The notes under the pieces are model-generated. The model did no database searches and was not told the origin of the DNA. It was given only the letters and a program-made list of their open reading frames with translations. Position numbers and translations under genes: made by a program. Source: Prillingera fragicola (taxonomy: Eukaryota; Basidiomycota; Tremellomycetes; Trichosporonales; Trichosporonaceae). Taken from it: DNA of 64,000 nucleotides. The stretch covers positions 558,001-622,000 of the forward strand of contig BEDY01000006.1 of the NCBI GenBank assembly GCA_002335605.1. The letters run 5' to 3'. Positions 11,193 through 21,247 of this stretch are shown here, piece after piece (within the stretch, counting starts at the first letter, position 1; each line of letters starts with the position of its first letter).

Positions 11193-12633
11193 CTACTTCT
11201 CATCAAACGGGTTCTTAGTGTACTCGAGGTCATCGTCGTCGTCACTGTCGCCGAGAGTGTGGTGGTTCGTCTCGGCAGGAGGTGTCTTGGGCAGCTTGTC
11301 AATCATCGATTTGCCCGTTGCCGTTGGCGTCGTGGGCGAAGTCGGGAGCTGGGGGTTGGGGTCCCTGTCGGCCGCACCCGCTGCAGCGCCGCCGCCAGAA
11401 AGCAGATCGACGCGCTTCTTGGGCAAGAAGCCGAGCTTTGACAGATCCATCTTGTTGCCCTGGGCACCGCCTTGGGCCTGCGCGGTGCCGTTGTCAACAG
11501 CCTTGGCGCCGCCGACCTGGATGGTGTTGCCGGTTGGCTTGGTGGGGGTGTCGTCCCAGCTGTCCGAGGGGTTCCAGCGGTGGCCAGAGGTGCGGCGCTG
11601 GGCCATACCTCCCTCAGTGGACATGGACGAGAGAGACGATGAGAGCGTAGCGGGACTGCAAGTCAGCTGTGCTGCTGATTTCATCTCACCTAGGAAGCGT
11701 TACTGCATCGTCCTGCTGCTGACCCCAGAGACCGCCAGCACGGCCTTGCTGGTCGTTATGACCGACCTGTCCAGGGGGGTTGCCCCAGCCGTCCTCGTCG
11801 TGGTGAGCACGCTGCTGTTGGTGGGCCTGATAGTCGTTGTACTTTGTCTTGGCCCGGTTGAAGATTGACGAGAACGTACTCTTGCTTGCTGTGGAATGTC
11901 AGCACTGCCTAGCACTGCAGCACACTTACCCTCTGCAAAGCCAATCAAGCCCTGGCCGACAGGCCCCTCTTCCGAGTTGCCGTACTGGCTCTGCAGCTGG
12001 TTCTGGCGAGTGCTGGCAGCGTAGGGGTCGGGGCCGGGAGCACGGGGCTTGCGGATACGAGGCTGGTATGGTAGCTGGTCCGGGATGACATTCTGGCGTT
12101 CCTGTGCGGTTCGCCTCGAAGCGTGGCGAGCCGCACGCTCGGCCTGGCGGTCCTCCTCGTCCTGGAGTTGCAGCGCCTTGGCGAACTCGTGGTCAAGGTC
12201 GAGCTGCGACTAGGGATGTCAGGGGAGACGCAAGTGAATAACTCACCGAGGCCTCTGTGGTCTCTGGAGCGGCCATTGGCTTGAACTCTGGGTCGGTCAT
12301 CTGCAAGAGGTTCTCGATCGCACGGTCCTGCGAGCCGCCAACCTCCTCGAGCACCATCTCAATGACCGTCTTGTCGACGGTGGGGAACATGCCCGACAGC
12401 TCCTCGACCTTTGCGTTTCCACCGGGTGCGGCGAGCGTGTTCTCAGTTGCAGCGGTAGCATTCTCGGGAATGGTAGGTGACACGGCAGTGGGTGCGGGGA
12501 CATCCTTTGGCGTGGCCGTGGTGGGTGAGGTGGCGTCTGCAGAGCTGAGCGTTGGCGAGCGGACAGGCGATGTTGCCTTTGGCGACGCAGCCTCTGCCAC
12601 GGGGCTTGTAGGTGACGTAGGAGACTTTGACAT
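11193..12633 (-). CDS. CUE-domain ubiquitin-binding protein (Cue5-like)
   Basis: Four exons, 12633-12247, 12209-11930, 11888-11690 and 11655-11193, close to 442 residues. After a Ser/Thr/Pro/Ala-rich N-terminus comes a CUE domain at about residues 73-112 (VEELSGMFPTVDKTVIEMVL, then a helix ending AIENLLQM), with the MFP and LL positions that contact ubiquitin. Downstream is a charged helical part (DHEFAKALQLQDEEDRQAER) and a long Gln/Gly-rich linker. The tail is acidic (DSDDDDDLEYTKNPFDEK). Domain order fits yeast Cue5, an adaptor that links ubiquitinated aggregates to Atg8 in selective autophagy. An Atg8-binding motif is not obvious; SWDDT near the start of exon 4 or the acidic LEYTKNPF end are candidates only. 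It shares 229 bp of upstream DNA with KIN17. Confidence 0.88.
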
Positions 12634-12861
12634 TGGGTGCGTGAGAGAGAGAGAGCGTAATGGGCAAAGAGAGACCAGATGGAGGAGGCGATGACATGTG
12701 GTGCACATCAACACCCACCCAGTACCCAGGCAGCGTGGCGCCAGGAACAGCCGGGGTCTGCGGGGGCGGAGACGGAAGCAAATTGAGATTATCGCCACTG
12801 AAATGATCAGAGACAACTCCTCGACATCTTGATCATCTTTGTCACTCGAACAACCACAATC

Positions 12862-13965
12862 ATGGGACGCGCAGACGCAGGATCAACAAAGCAAATGGCA
12901 AATGCCATCAAGGCAAAGGGTGAGTAGTTGGAAATGTCGGAGATCGAAGCAGCGCAGCGCATTGCTACCTCTTCGTCCCCTCGGTTACAACAACTGCTAA
13001 CACGCCAGGCCTTGGACGTCTCCGCTGGTACTGTCAAGTATGCGAGAAGCAATGCCGCGACGAAAACGGGTTTCAAGCCCATTGCCGCTCCGAGCCACAC
13101 CTACGCAAGATCATGGCCGTGGGCCCCAAGGCCGGCGCGACGATTGCAGAGTTCTCTCGCCAGTTCCAGTACGACTTTGTTACTCTCCTGCGATCGAGGC
13201 ACAACACGAAGCGCGTGCGTGCGAACGCTGTCTACAACGAGTATATCCAGGACAAGCACCACGTGCACATGAACGCCACGCGATGGGTCACACTCAACGG
13301 GTTTATCATGACGCTTGGAAAGGCCGGTACGGTCAAGGTCGACGAGGACGACAAGGGGCTGTGGATTACCTGGGTAGACAACACGCCAAAAACGTTGGCC
13401 AAGCAGGTGAGCCATTTCTCGAGGTCAAATATGAGAGCTGACATTGCAGGCTGCCCTTCAAAAACGCGACCGCGCAGAAATGGACGGCGAGGAGCGCGAG
13501 CGCAAGATGCTCGAGGATCAGATCGCACGCGCACGCGCGGCAGCCGGCGCAGACGACACCCCGGCCCAAGGATTGCAGAAGGCCGAGGGAGAGAAAGTCA
13601 CGCTCAGCTTATTCCCGAAGCCTGCTGCAACTGAGGTCTCCGCCTCTGCAGACGCGTCTGGCACATCCAAACCGGCCGATGACAAGAAACCGTCAACAGG
13701 CCTGTCATTTGGCAGCATTGGCGGCTTTGGCGCTGCCAAGCCCGCAGTCGCAAATCCGCTGAAACGCCCCGCGCCAGTAAACGTGTTCAAGACTGCCAAG
13801 GCGGCCAAAGTCGAGGATAAGCCTCGGCAGGCGGGCGGGTTTGTCAGCGAGGCGGAGCGGTTGATGAAGGAGGATCTTGCGCGGAAGGCTGCAAGGTCTG
13901 GCGGCGGCGGTGGCGGTCGTGGTGGCGGACCGGGTGGATACCAGGGAGCTGGGCCGCGGCGCTAA
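12862..13965 (+). CDS. KIN17: KIN17-family DNA/RNA-binding protein
   Basis: Three exons, 12862-12919, 13009-13406 and 13450-13965, close to 323 residues. The protein opens with the conserved KAKGLGRLRWYCQVCEKQC zinc finger (Cys28/Cys31 with paired His, residues about 28-50), followed by the family's winged-helix domain (FRQF-like QYDFVTLLRSRHNTKRV, VYNEYIQDKHHVHMNATRW, WITWVDNTPKTLAKQ). A charged coiled coil follows (RAEMDGEERERKMLEDQIAR). Instead of the C-terminal KOW/SH3-like domains of metazoan KIN17, the protein ends in a Gly/Arg-rich tail (GGGGGGRGGGPGGYQG). Family role: chromatin- and spliceosome-associated nucleic-acid binding (yeast relative RTS2). The identification is secure; loss of the KOW part may be general in this lineage. 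Confidence 0.92.
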
Positions 13966-14096
13966 GTCTTTGTGCCGAGGAGGGAACTTGTTGTACATAT
14001 ACTAGAGGCTGAGCGCATCTCATGTCAATACATTCATGATCGTACATTTCTTTCCTATACTGAGTTACCCGATTCAATCGTTTCGTATACCATTAC

Positions 14097-15286
14097 TTAC
14101 TCGGGCTGGATCCTGCTCGACCGTCCCACAAGCTCATCACTCGGCACAAGCCCGCTTTCCCCCTCGCTCCACCCCGTGGCGTGCAGGTACTGTTCAACGC
14201 TCTCGTTGAAGATTCGCTTTGCGTCATACCGCAAGAACCGCCCAGGCCAGGTGGAAGACGCTTGCCAGAAATCGATATCCTTGACAGCGTCCCTGATACC
14301 CAGCACGTCCTTGGGGTGCAGCGGGATACCGTTCGGGTACGACCATAAAAAGGTGAATGCACGCTGCGTCGGCTGGACCATGAACGTGTCGGCGACGAGC
14401 GCGAGCGGCTTGTTTGCGTCCTTGGATTCCGGGCGGCCCTCCTCGGGCTCGGCTGCGCGGTCCCAGACCAAGATCGAGGACCCGGGAAAGTGTCTGGTTG
14501 GTCAGTGTCACGACTCTAAAGGGCAAAAGGGCACATACCCGCCACACTCTGTGAGTGTCACGCCAGGACCGAGCTCCTCGCTTCCGCGCCAGAGATGGAC
14601 GTTGTCGTCGGGCTTAAAGTCCTTGACGCGGGCGTGCCATCCTGCGTCGAGCTCGTTGAGATACAGTGGGACGCCGAGTGCGCGTGCCCATGTGAGCGAG
14701 CTGGTGTAGAACTGATATCAGCAAAGCAAAAAGAACACACGTACGTGAGGGTGGCTGATCGCAATGGCCTTGAGCGGCGGCTGCAGGTTGGTGAGGTACG
14801 CTGCGAGGGGCGGGGAGAGGAGAGCACAGCAGTCCCAGAGGTAATGCCCACTCGCAGCCTTGAGCAGCATCGGCGTCTGCGAGATGGCAAACCCAGGCTC
14901 AGTCTTGATAAACGTCACACGAGGGTCCTCCTTGTCCTGCAAAAGCACATTGTGGTGCTCGTTTGTCAGGTCGCCGAGCGACGACCAACTCTGCCCCGAG
15001 TCGGGCACGTTTTGGCGAGGATCATCACAGATGGGGCCTGGGATGTAAGTGCCTTTCTCCCTTGGATCGTCGCAAACGGGGCCTCGTGCGTGAGTACAAT
15101 GTCTCTGCTGACTCGCTGCCGGGCCCGCGACTGGGTTGGGGTCGACATCGACTTACAGTTTTCCCTCGGCGCCGGGTATTGCATCCCACATGCCGTGCAG
15201 ACGGGCAGATTCGTGTCCTGGCCCAGAGCAGCCAGAGCGCGCTGTGGGACAGGTGCAGATTCGAGTTCAATGGTGTTCCAAGGCAT
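14097..15286 (-). CDS. Fungal metallo-beta-lactamase-fold protein with N-terminal Cys motif
   Basis: Exons 15286-15157, 15037-14745, 14711-14539 and 14493-14097 close to 330 residues. Near the N-terminus is a CTACGMQYPAPRENC + PICDD region, four cysteines that look like a small zinc ribbon split by a 119-nt intron. The body has the layout of a minimal metallo-beta-lactamase fold: GHYLWDCCALLS, then LKAIAISHPHFYTSSLTWA at the place of the first metal histidines, then LYLNELDAGW, and HFPGSSILVW and ALVADTFM strands later. The classical HxHxDH box is reduced (SHPHFYTSSLTW), so hydrolase activity is uncertain. Similar proteins are common in fungi without assigned function. The C-terminus (HPKDVLGIRDAVKDIDFWQA, YDAKRIFNESVEQYL) is helical. 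Confidence 0.82.
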
Positions 15287-15616
15287 TGTTGGCAGTGTGT
15301 GAGGGTGGGAGGAGCCAAGTGGGAAGGCCTTATACGTAGGGTCGGTTGATCAGTCGTGCAGACGTCATGTGGAGGTTTCAGCCGTGCCTGAGTGTCACAT
15401 GAGAATTTGCCACCCACACACTTGTAATGGATTATTAATGCTGAATAATAATTGAATCATCAACACGAATCGACTCAACAAAGTGTTGCATGTGGGCTGC
15501 AACGAGCGCTTCAGGTCTGTCTTTTGCACTTGGATACTGCTTGGGCATTCCGTACGAGTCAAAGTACTCGACTGAGTCTCCGAGCTCAAACTGGTGCTCA
15601 GAAACCCGCAGGCACC
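15287..15616. other. Intergenic region between two leftward genes
   Basis: Upstream region of the metallo-beta-lactamase-fold gene and downstream of the first DUF3224 gene. An AT-rich patch at 15420-15460 is compatible with a 3' end. No exon seen. Confidence 0.4.
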
Positions 15617-16162
15617 CTAAGGCATCTGGACATCAAGTTCACCAGCAATCCTTTCCTCGTTGCCGCACTTCTCGCCGGCATACGACCCCGTGCCAGAGAT
15701 ACCCTTGAGCTCTCCTCTAAACCCCACGTCAGCATAGTTCACAAACCGAGATATGCATGATGTACCACTACTCACTGAGCTGTCTCGGGTAAAATCACCC
15801 ATTTACCGCTCGCCGCCTGATCGCACGTGCCCGTCTCGTTGGCGGTGAACGAACCTTTTTTGCCCTTGACCGTGCCTTCAAAGACCTGCTGGCCGGTGAA
15901 CGTCCAGACGTCCCCGGGAGCGTCCATGACTTTGCTTCTGGGGTTCAAGGTCAGGGCTGTTGCGGTGGTGGTTGCCCTTGCTCCCATTGGATTACGAAAC
16001 TCACAGAATGTAGGACACATGGGCATGACCTTCCATGTCGCCCATGTACTTGCGCTGGCTGGTGGCATAGGCAATCTCGGTGGGTACAGGGTGAGGAGGG
16101 TTGATGGAGTGTTGCTCCCAGCCCGACAGAACAAGGTTTACCTTGAGGGCAGTGGAGGACAT
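15617..16162 (-). CDS. DUF3224-type small beta-barrel protein, paralogue A
   Basis: Exons 16162-16005, 15937-15776 and 15716-15617 close to 139 residues. The protein has the DUF3224 pattern: an opening strand with SGWEQHSI, then AYATSQRKYMGDMEGHAHVS, FTGQQVFEGTVKGKKGSF, a WVILPETAQGELKGISGTGSY turn and a final strand. The family adopts an allene-oxide-cyclase-like barrel and is known mainly from bacteria; no reaction is established. It is a close paralogue of the next leftward gene (16935-17441): the two introns sit at the same positions and phases (both phase 2, after HVSYI and after PETA). No signal peptide, so likely cytosolic. Confidence 0.85.
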
Positions 16163-16934
16163 CTGTGCTTGAGGGTTCAGTGTTGCGTCGGCGAGTGAGG
16201 AAGTGGATTGCAGTTGCCACTGGGTGGACAGGGAGGCGAAGAACGACGAATCATCGTATTAAACGCTGCATCCAGAGGAGATGAGGTGGACAGTTGCGTA
16301 ATAAACATCTTGCAAAGCTGAGGTCCGATGCACCATGCATGTGCGACGCCGACACTGTGCGCACTGTGCCAAGAGTAACAATACCCAGAAAGAACACCTG
16401 ACCGCGGAAGTGAAGCCGCCACTGGAGCCGAATCACTCTCGATCCTGCAGCAAAGATCAGAGCGCCTGTATTTGGCTCAAATGCGGCTAGGAAACTTGTC
16501 TTGGGCTCCTATGCATACTCACAGAGTTGAAGATGTGGTCTCGGGGCAGCTGCTTTGGTGCTGAAAGTTGACGTGTGCGAGTCGCGTCAACTGCCACTTT
16601 GGCTTCACGGGATCACCTGCACAGCGAAGGCAATTCACCCAAAAGTCGTCTTTCTGGGATCCTAGGCCACTTTCCTGCGCGATCATGGGCGACTCGAAGA
16701 TTGCGACAATAGTGTGTTTCGTAAACGATACTATGGGAGTTGAAGTATTGAACGCAAGTCCTAGTGTGTTTTCAGCTTCGCCTTGTCAAGGCGCTGCGGT
16801 TTCAATAGTCACAGCCACAATCAACCAAGGGAGGTGGTTTTATGACTTGCATACGCGCCTCCGCCAGTGCTTGCTCACTGTTACCCATCGACTTTCAACC
16901 AAGCGCTCGCTTCTAACAGACCCGCTACCACTGC
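16163..16934. other. Spacer between DUF3224 paralogues A and B
   Basis: Upstream region of paralogue A and 3' region of paralogue B. I see no exon and no repeat of note. Confidence 0.4.
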
Positions 16935-17441
16935 TTAGGGCATATCAACCTTGAGCTCGCCCTGGGCTCCGTCGTTGCCGTCCCCGCACCCCTGGCCACC
17001 ATAAGTGCCACCGCCCTTGAGGCCCTTGAGCTCGCCCCTTGCATTCGTCAGCTCTGGCGCATGGTGCAACTCACTGAGCAGTCTCGGGGAGAATCGCCCA
17101 GTTTCCACTCGCAGCCTTGCCGTCCCACGTACCCCACTCGTTGGCGGTGAACGTGCCCTTTTTGCCGTTAAAAGTGCCCGTAAAGACTTGCTGGCCAGTG
17201 AACGTCCAGATCTCGTCGGTGGCGTCCATGACTTTGCTACTGCGTAGTGTTAGCGTAGGCAAGGGGGAACCTGAAGCGAAACATACATGATGTAGGAGAC
17301 GTGGGCGAAACCGTCCATGCCGCCTGTAAACTTGCGCTCGCTCGTGGCGCAGGCAATCTTGGCGTCGAGGGACTGAGATGGCTTGATGGGGTTTTGCTCC
17401 CAGTTGGACATGACGAGGTTGAACTTGACGGTGGTCGACAT
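16935..17441 (-). CDS. DUF3224-type small beta-barrel protein, paralogue B
   Basis: Exons 17441-17287, 17239-17075 and 17037-16935 close to 140 residues. It starts MSTTVKFNLVMSNWEQNPIK and keeps every block seen in paralogue A: FTGGMDGFAHVSYI, SKVMD, WTFTGQQVFTGTFNGKKGTF, WAILPETAQGELKGLKGGGT and a short Gly/Asp-rich turn before VDMP. Splice sites are at identical places and phases to paralogue A, so the two arose by duplication after the introns were in place. Function unknown. Confidence 0.87.
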
Positions 17442-18126
17442 TGTGGTAGTGCTTGTGTTGTGTTTTGTGAGAGTGCAGAAGAGTGATGGGAGCTACCGAT
17501 GCTGACAGGTCTTTTAAGCTCGTGGGATGGCATGCCAAGGAGGAGGGAGGGATTAGTCGAGGTGAGGTGTACAGTTTGCGGCGTACACTTCGGAATCCCA
17601 CACAGCGTGCCCCTCTTGTTTGTGTGCATCTGCGTTTCAAGCGGCCGATGCCGACTTTTTAACGACACTGAAAGCGAGGGCACAGAACAACAGGCCAAGA
17701 CTACAGAAACAGAAGAGAGTTGGGGGTAAAGTACAGTCAACCGCGGCCAGGAACACGGAACGTGTGTGGCAGAATGACATCGTCGCTGTGATTGCCTCGA
17801 TCCACATTTGCGCGCCGGATTGTGGATGCCAAGAACTGAGGAACCGCGTTTGACGTAGACCAGTGCTCCCATGCCCTATGGCTGCCTCACCCGACAAACC
17901 GCAACATGTGTACACGCCGTCCGGCTGGGCGTCTGACTAGATGACGTGTGGAAGGGGATGGAGTGAGGAATGTGGAGGTGGTCCACTACTTGGTGTCCAC
18001 AGTCGTGTCAACCGCCACCGACGTACATACCTTTTTTGAGCGTCCTCTGAACCTTCAATGTTGACCCCCACGTCCGTGATTACTGCTGTTGTTTCTCATC
18101 ATCGTTCTCTCAACATCATTCCAGAC
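17442..18126. other. Divergent promoter between DUF3224 paralogues B and C
   Basis: Separates the leftward B gene from the rightward C gene, so both could share control elements. No exon found. I did not find a clear inverted repeat. Confidence 0.4.
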
Positions 18127-18717
18127 ATGGCTACTAGCACCACCAGTACATGCCCACGTCCCCGCCGAGCTAACTCCCCAGTCAAAGGCACATTCACCTC
18201 GGACATCCCTACGCCTGTCGACCTGGTGTCTGATAAACCCGTTCCAAACAAGCGTGGCACCGTCTCCCACAACTACCAGTTCACCTCCACCAACAAGGAG
18301 GACATGGACTGCTTCGCTGCTGCCACCTACCTCTAGTGAGCATGCCATGGCTCATGAAACCTTGCTGAAGACAGCGTCGAGGATCCGGTCAAGACTACTC
18401 AGTACATCAGTACGTCCCCCCTGGTCCATAGAAGCCTAACACGCCAGTCGGCCAAATTGTCTTCACCGGCACGCTTCACGGGAAGAAAGGTGGCTTTGCA
18501 GCCAACGACACGGGAATCTGCACAGGCGACAAGCTGAGTGGGTCGTTTGAGATTATCCCCGAGACGGCTTCGTGAGTCTCCCTTGACCTGCAAGCTGGAG
18601 TATGAGCTGACAGGCAGGGACGAGCTGGTGGGTATCACTGGCAAGGGGTCGTATGCTGTTGTCGAGGGCAAGTTTATGGACCCTATCCCGTTTGAGCTCA
18701 GCGTCGTGATGCCTTGA
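18127..18717 (+). CDS. DUF3224-type small beta-barrel protein, paralogue C (divergent)
   Basis: Exons 18127-18335, 18375-18409, 18448-18571 and 18618-18717 close to 155 residues. The core blocks are recognisable but diverged: VSHNYQFTSTNKEDMD, IVFTGTLHGKKGGFAANDTG, SGSFEIIPETAS, ELVGITGKGSY and a final strand ending VVMP. The intron after the PETA turn is at the same position and phase as in A and B, as is the one after ATYL; an additional intron after QYI is unique to this copy. A Thr/Pro/Arg-rich N-terminal extension of about 25 residues is also unique. It is transcribed away from the other two. A perfect 23-bp duplication covers its stop codon. Confidence 0.83.
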
Positions 18718-18742
18718 TTCTCAGCGTCGTGATGCCTTGATT
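18697..18742 (+). repeat. Perfect 23-bp tandem duplication across the stop codon of DUF3224 paralogue C
   Basis: Units 18697-18719 and 18720-18742 are identical. The first unit encodes the last residues (LSVVMP) and the TGA; the second repeats them after the stop, so the protein end is unaffected. It looks like a recent slippage event. Confidence 0.9.
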
Positions 18743-18882
18743 GCTGCTCCTCAAGGAGAGCTTCAAGCAGCTGGTGTTCAGCGCATGGACATAACATATG
18801 CATCTAGTAACCTCAATCCCTGTTTTCTCCAGACACGTTTCTCAACACATCCTACTAGCCATCAGCCAGCCTCACGCACGCC

Positions 18883-19450
18883 CTAGACACTCCATCGCCT
18901 AGGCATCCTCCTAAACCGTACCGCTAAAGTCGGCCCGAAATCATCATACCAGTTCCCACCACTAGTCACGCTCGTCGCCCGCGCACTCCATGTACTCTCT
19001 GGATATCCCGGTGGCTCACTGGCGCCGTTTGTCGGGTGGCGCTCGTCGGTGGTGGACGTTGGTTGGGGGTTACGCCGGCGGAACCGGGACAGGAGCGAGA
19101 TGGAGTGGAGGAGTCTTGGTCGTAGGCGGGTCCGTAATGGGCTGCTATTGCTTGCTGGAGGGTTGTTGGCTGTGGTCGCTGGAGAAGGTTTGGGGCGCTT
19201 GAAGTGCAGCCAGCTTGGAGATGGGAGGCGGAGGCACGGACAGCCGCTAGAGGGCGCAGCAGCCGCTGCTGTCAGTGGAGGCTGTCGCCGGTGGCGTACC
19301 TGACCGAGTCATTGAGCGGAGAGAGGCATGAGCCGCACTGAAGTGTTAGTACAGCGGGGTTGTGATAGGGGGTTGGGGGCAGAGATGGGGGTACGTACGA
19401 GAAGCATGGATGGGTGCGATGCCGATATTGAAGGTGCCACTGCTTGGCAT
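18883..19450 (-). CDS. Possible hypothetical Ser/Arg/Pro-rich protein gene
   Basis: A stop-free frame of about 390 nt on this strand ends at 18883 with a convincing tail (TSGGNWYDDFGPTLAVRF). It can be joined upstream through two small introns to an ATG at 19450 (MPSSGTFNIGIAPIHAS), and the phases fit: donor near 19398, acceptor before TGCGG at about 19337, a 31-nt intron ending CTGACAG near 19268. One donor is GTACCC and the last intron is unusually short, so the model is weak. Composition is low-complexity and basic. No family recognised. Confidence 0.3.
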
Positions 19451-19863
19451 TAGATAATGGGTGGGACGCAGAGCGAGCTGGTGGAGACCGTCCAACAGCC
19501 AAATAGCGAGACGCGGAACGAAGGACCATCCAGAATCTACTCGACAAACGATACCCACGAGCGCACACCAGTTACCGGCGAGCTCGGTCCTCTCTGGGCT
19601 TGCGAAGGCAACCTGCCTGGAGAGTGCTCCTGGTCGCGTTCCTGTGTGGGTTCTGATCGCTGTCTACTGGGTGCGAAGGTCGGCGAGGACCGGGTTGCGA
19701 GGTACATGGATGATCATACATGCTTGGTTGTGATCTTGCAATCGCCAAGATCTGGGATTGCGGTGAGGCAAGCTTGCTCCTTTGCCAGGTGTCAGTGCTC
19801 TTTAGTACACGCGATTTAGTGTCTGTCAGACACTTATCTTCATCCAACATGATACAACACACT
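19451..19863. other. Intergenic region upstream of the M20 gene end
   Basis: Lies between the doubtful gene ending at 18883 (start 19450) and the 3' end of the amidohydrolase at 19864. No exon I can support. Confidence 0.35.
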
Positions 19864-21247
19864 CTAGTAACCAGCAGCCTTCATCGCAGCAGCATTCTCA
19901 GCCTTAAGCTCGGCCATGCTCTTCTCCCAGCTCTTGCGTACCTCGGCCGCAAACTCGGCGTCGGCAAGGTATCGCACACCCACAGCAGCCATGCCGCCGG
20001 TGCACTTGAACGACAGCTCGTGCGCCTCGTCCGTCTTGGTCGCGGCCGTGAACCCGTGCGTGTGGTTGCTCGCGCCCGGCGGCGCGGGAATGCCGTACAT
20101 GGGGTGAGCGGCGGGCAGCGTAAAAGTGACGTTGCCAAAGTCGGTGCTGGCACCAATGACGGTCTTGGGGTCGACGACAAACTGGCCGTCGTACATCTCC
20201 TTCATGGCCGTTGCAAACTCGGTAGCGAGGTTTGTTTCATTCCGGCACTCGTTGTGCACATGCGAGCACTCGATGGAGACCTTGCAGCCCGTCTGCAAGG
20301 CGGCACCCTCAAAGCACGCCGAGACCTTGCGGCGGACAATCTCGAGGTCGGACGTCGATGGGGCGCGGATGAGGTAGCGCAGCTGAGACTTTGGAGGGAT
20401 AATGTTGGGAACGGGGCCACCGCCGTCGGTGATGACGCCGTGGACACGCACGGCGGGCTTAAACTGCTGGCGCATGGCCGAAATGCCTGCGTAGGCGACC
20501 GTTGCGGCGTCGAGGGCATTGACTCCCTCCCAAGGAGCGAGGCCAGCGTGTGCTGGCTTGCCTGTAAAAGTGACCTCCATGCTCTGCAGGGCATAGCACC
20601 CGACTGATCCACCAGTGGCGAGAGTCGCCGGAGTACCGGGCGGAGCAGGACCGGGGTGCAACATCATGCAAGCGCCGAGCTCATCGTAGAGACCAGCCTC
20701 GAGGAGCTTGATCTTGCCTCCCTCACCCTCCTCAGCAGGCGTCCCTAGGAGCACGACCTTGCCGTTAATGTTCTGTGCGTCCATCGCCTCGCGGATAGCG
20801 AGAAAGGCGCCCACGCCAGTGATGGCAATCAGGTTGTGGCCGCATGCATGGCCAATGCCGGGCAAAGCGTCAAACTCCGAGTTCAAGCCAAAGACTCGTC
20901 CGCCCTCGCCACGCTCATAGCTGACCCGGAACGCGGTGGGTATGTCGGCGACAGCCTCCACCTTGTACCCCTGCTCGGTGAGGAATGACGTGAGGCGCTC
21001 ATGAGCCTTGAACTCTTTCCATGCCAGCTCGGGGTTGGCGTGCAGATACAGTGAGACGTCTTTGAGTGCTGCCTTGTGCTTGGTGATGGTTGCTTCTATC
21101 GTCTCGCGTGCCTTGACGTCAGCGGTGGAGCAGGTGGGTACTCACCTCTGGCATGAACGGCTCGCGGTTGATGGCACTCGAGCGTCCGGCCGGAAGCTGT
21201 CCGCACTGGCAGCACGGTTCCGGGTAGTGCTTTGCTGTCTGGGTCAT
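19864..21247 (-). CDS. M20-family metallopeptidase / amidohydrolase
   Basis: Exons 21247-21146 and 21111-19864, separated by a 34-nt intron, give 449 residues. The second exon carries the M20 metal sites in order: LPGIGHACGHN (His), LGTPAEEGEGG (catalytic Glu pair), MMLHPGP (His) and SNHTHGF (His), plus the dimerisation-domain text GKPAHAGLAPWEGVNALDA. This is closest in style to the amidohydrolase/PM20D2-like branch, which hydrolyses N-acyl amino acids or beta-alanyl dipeptides. The first exon encodes a short N-terminus with CCQCGQ. It is transcribed divergently from an MFS permease of the Dal5 type, so a shared uptake-and-hydrolysis role for an amide-like nitrogen source is possible; that link is inference. 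Confidence 0.92.

Noticed and set aside
19720..20607. 295-codon plus-strand frame
   Set aside because: Antisense shadow of the M20 amidohydrolase, whose metal-binding motifs prove the minus-strand reading.
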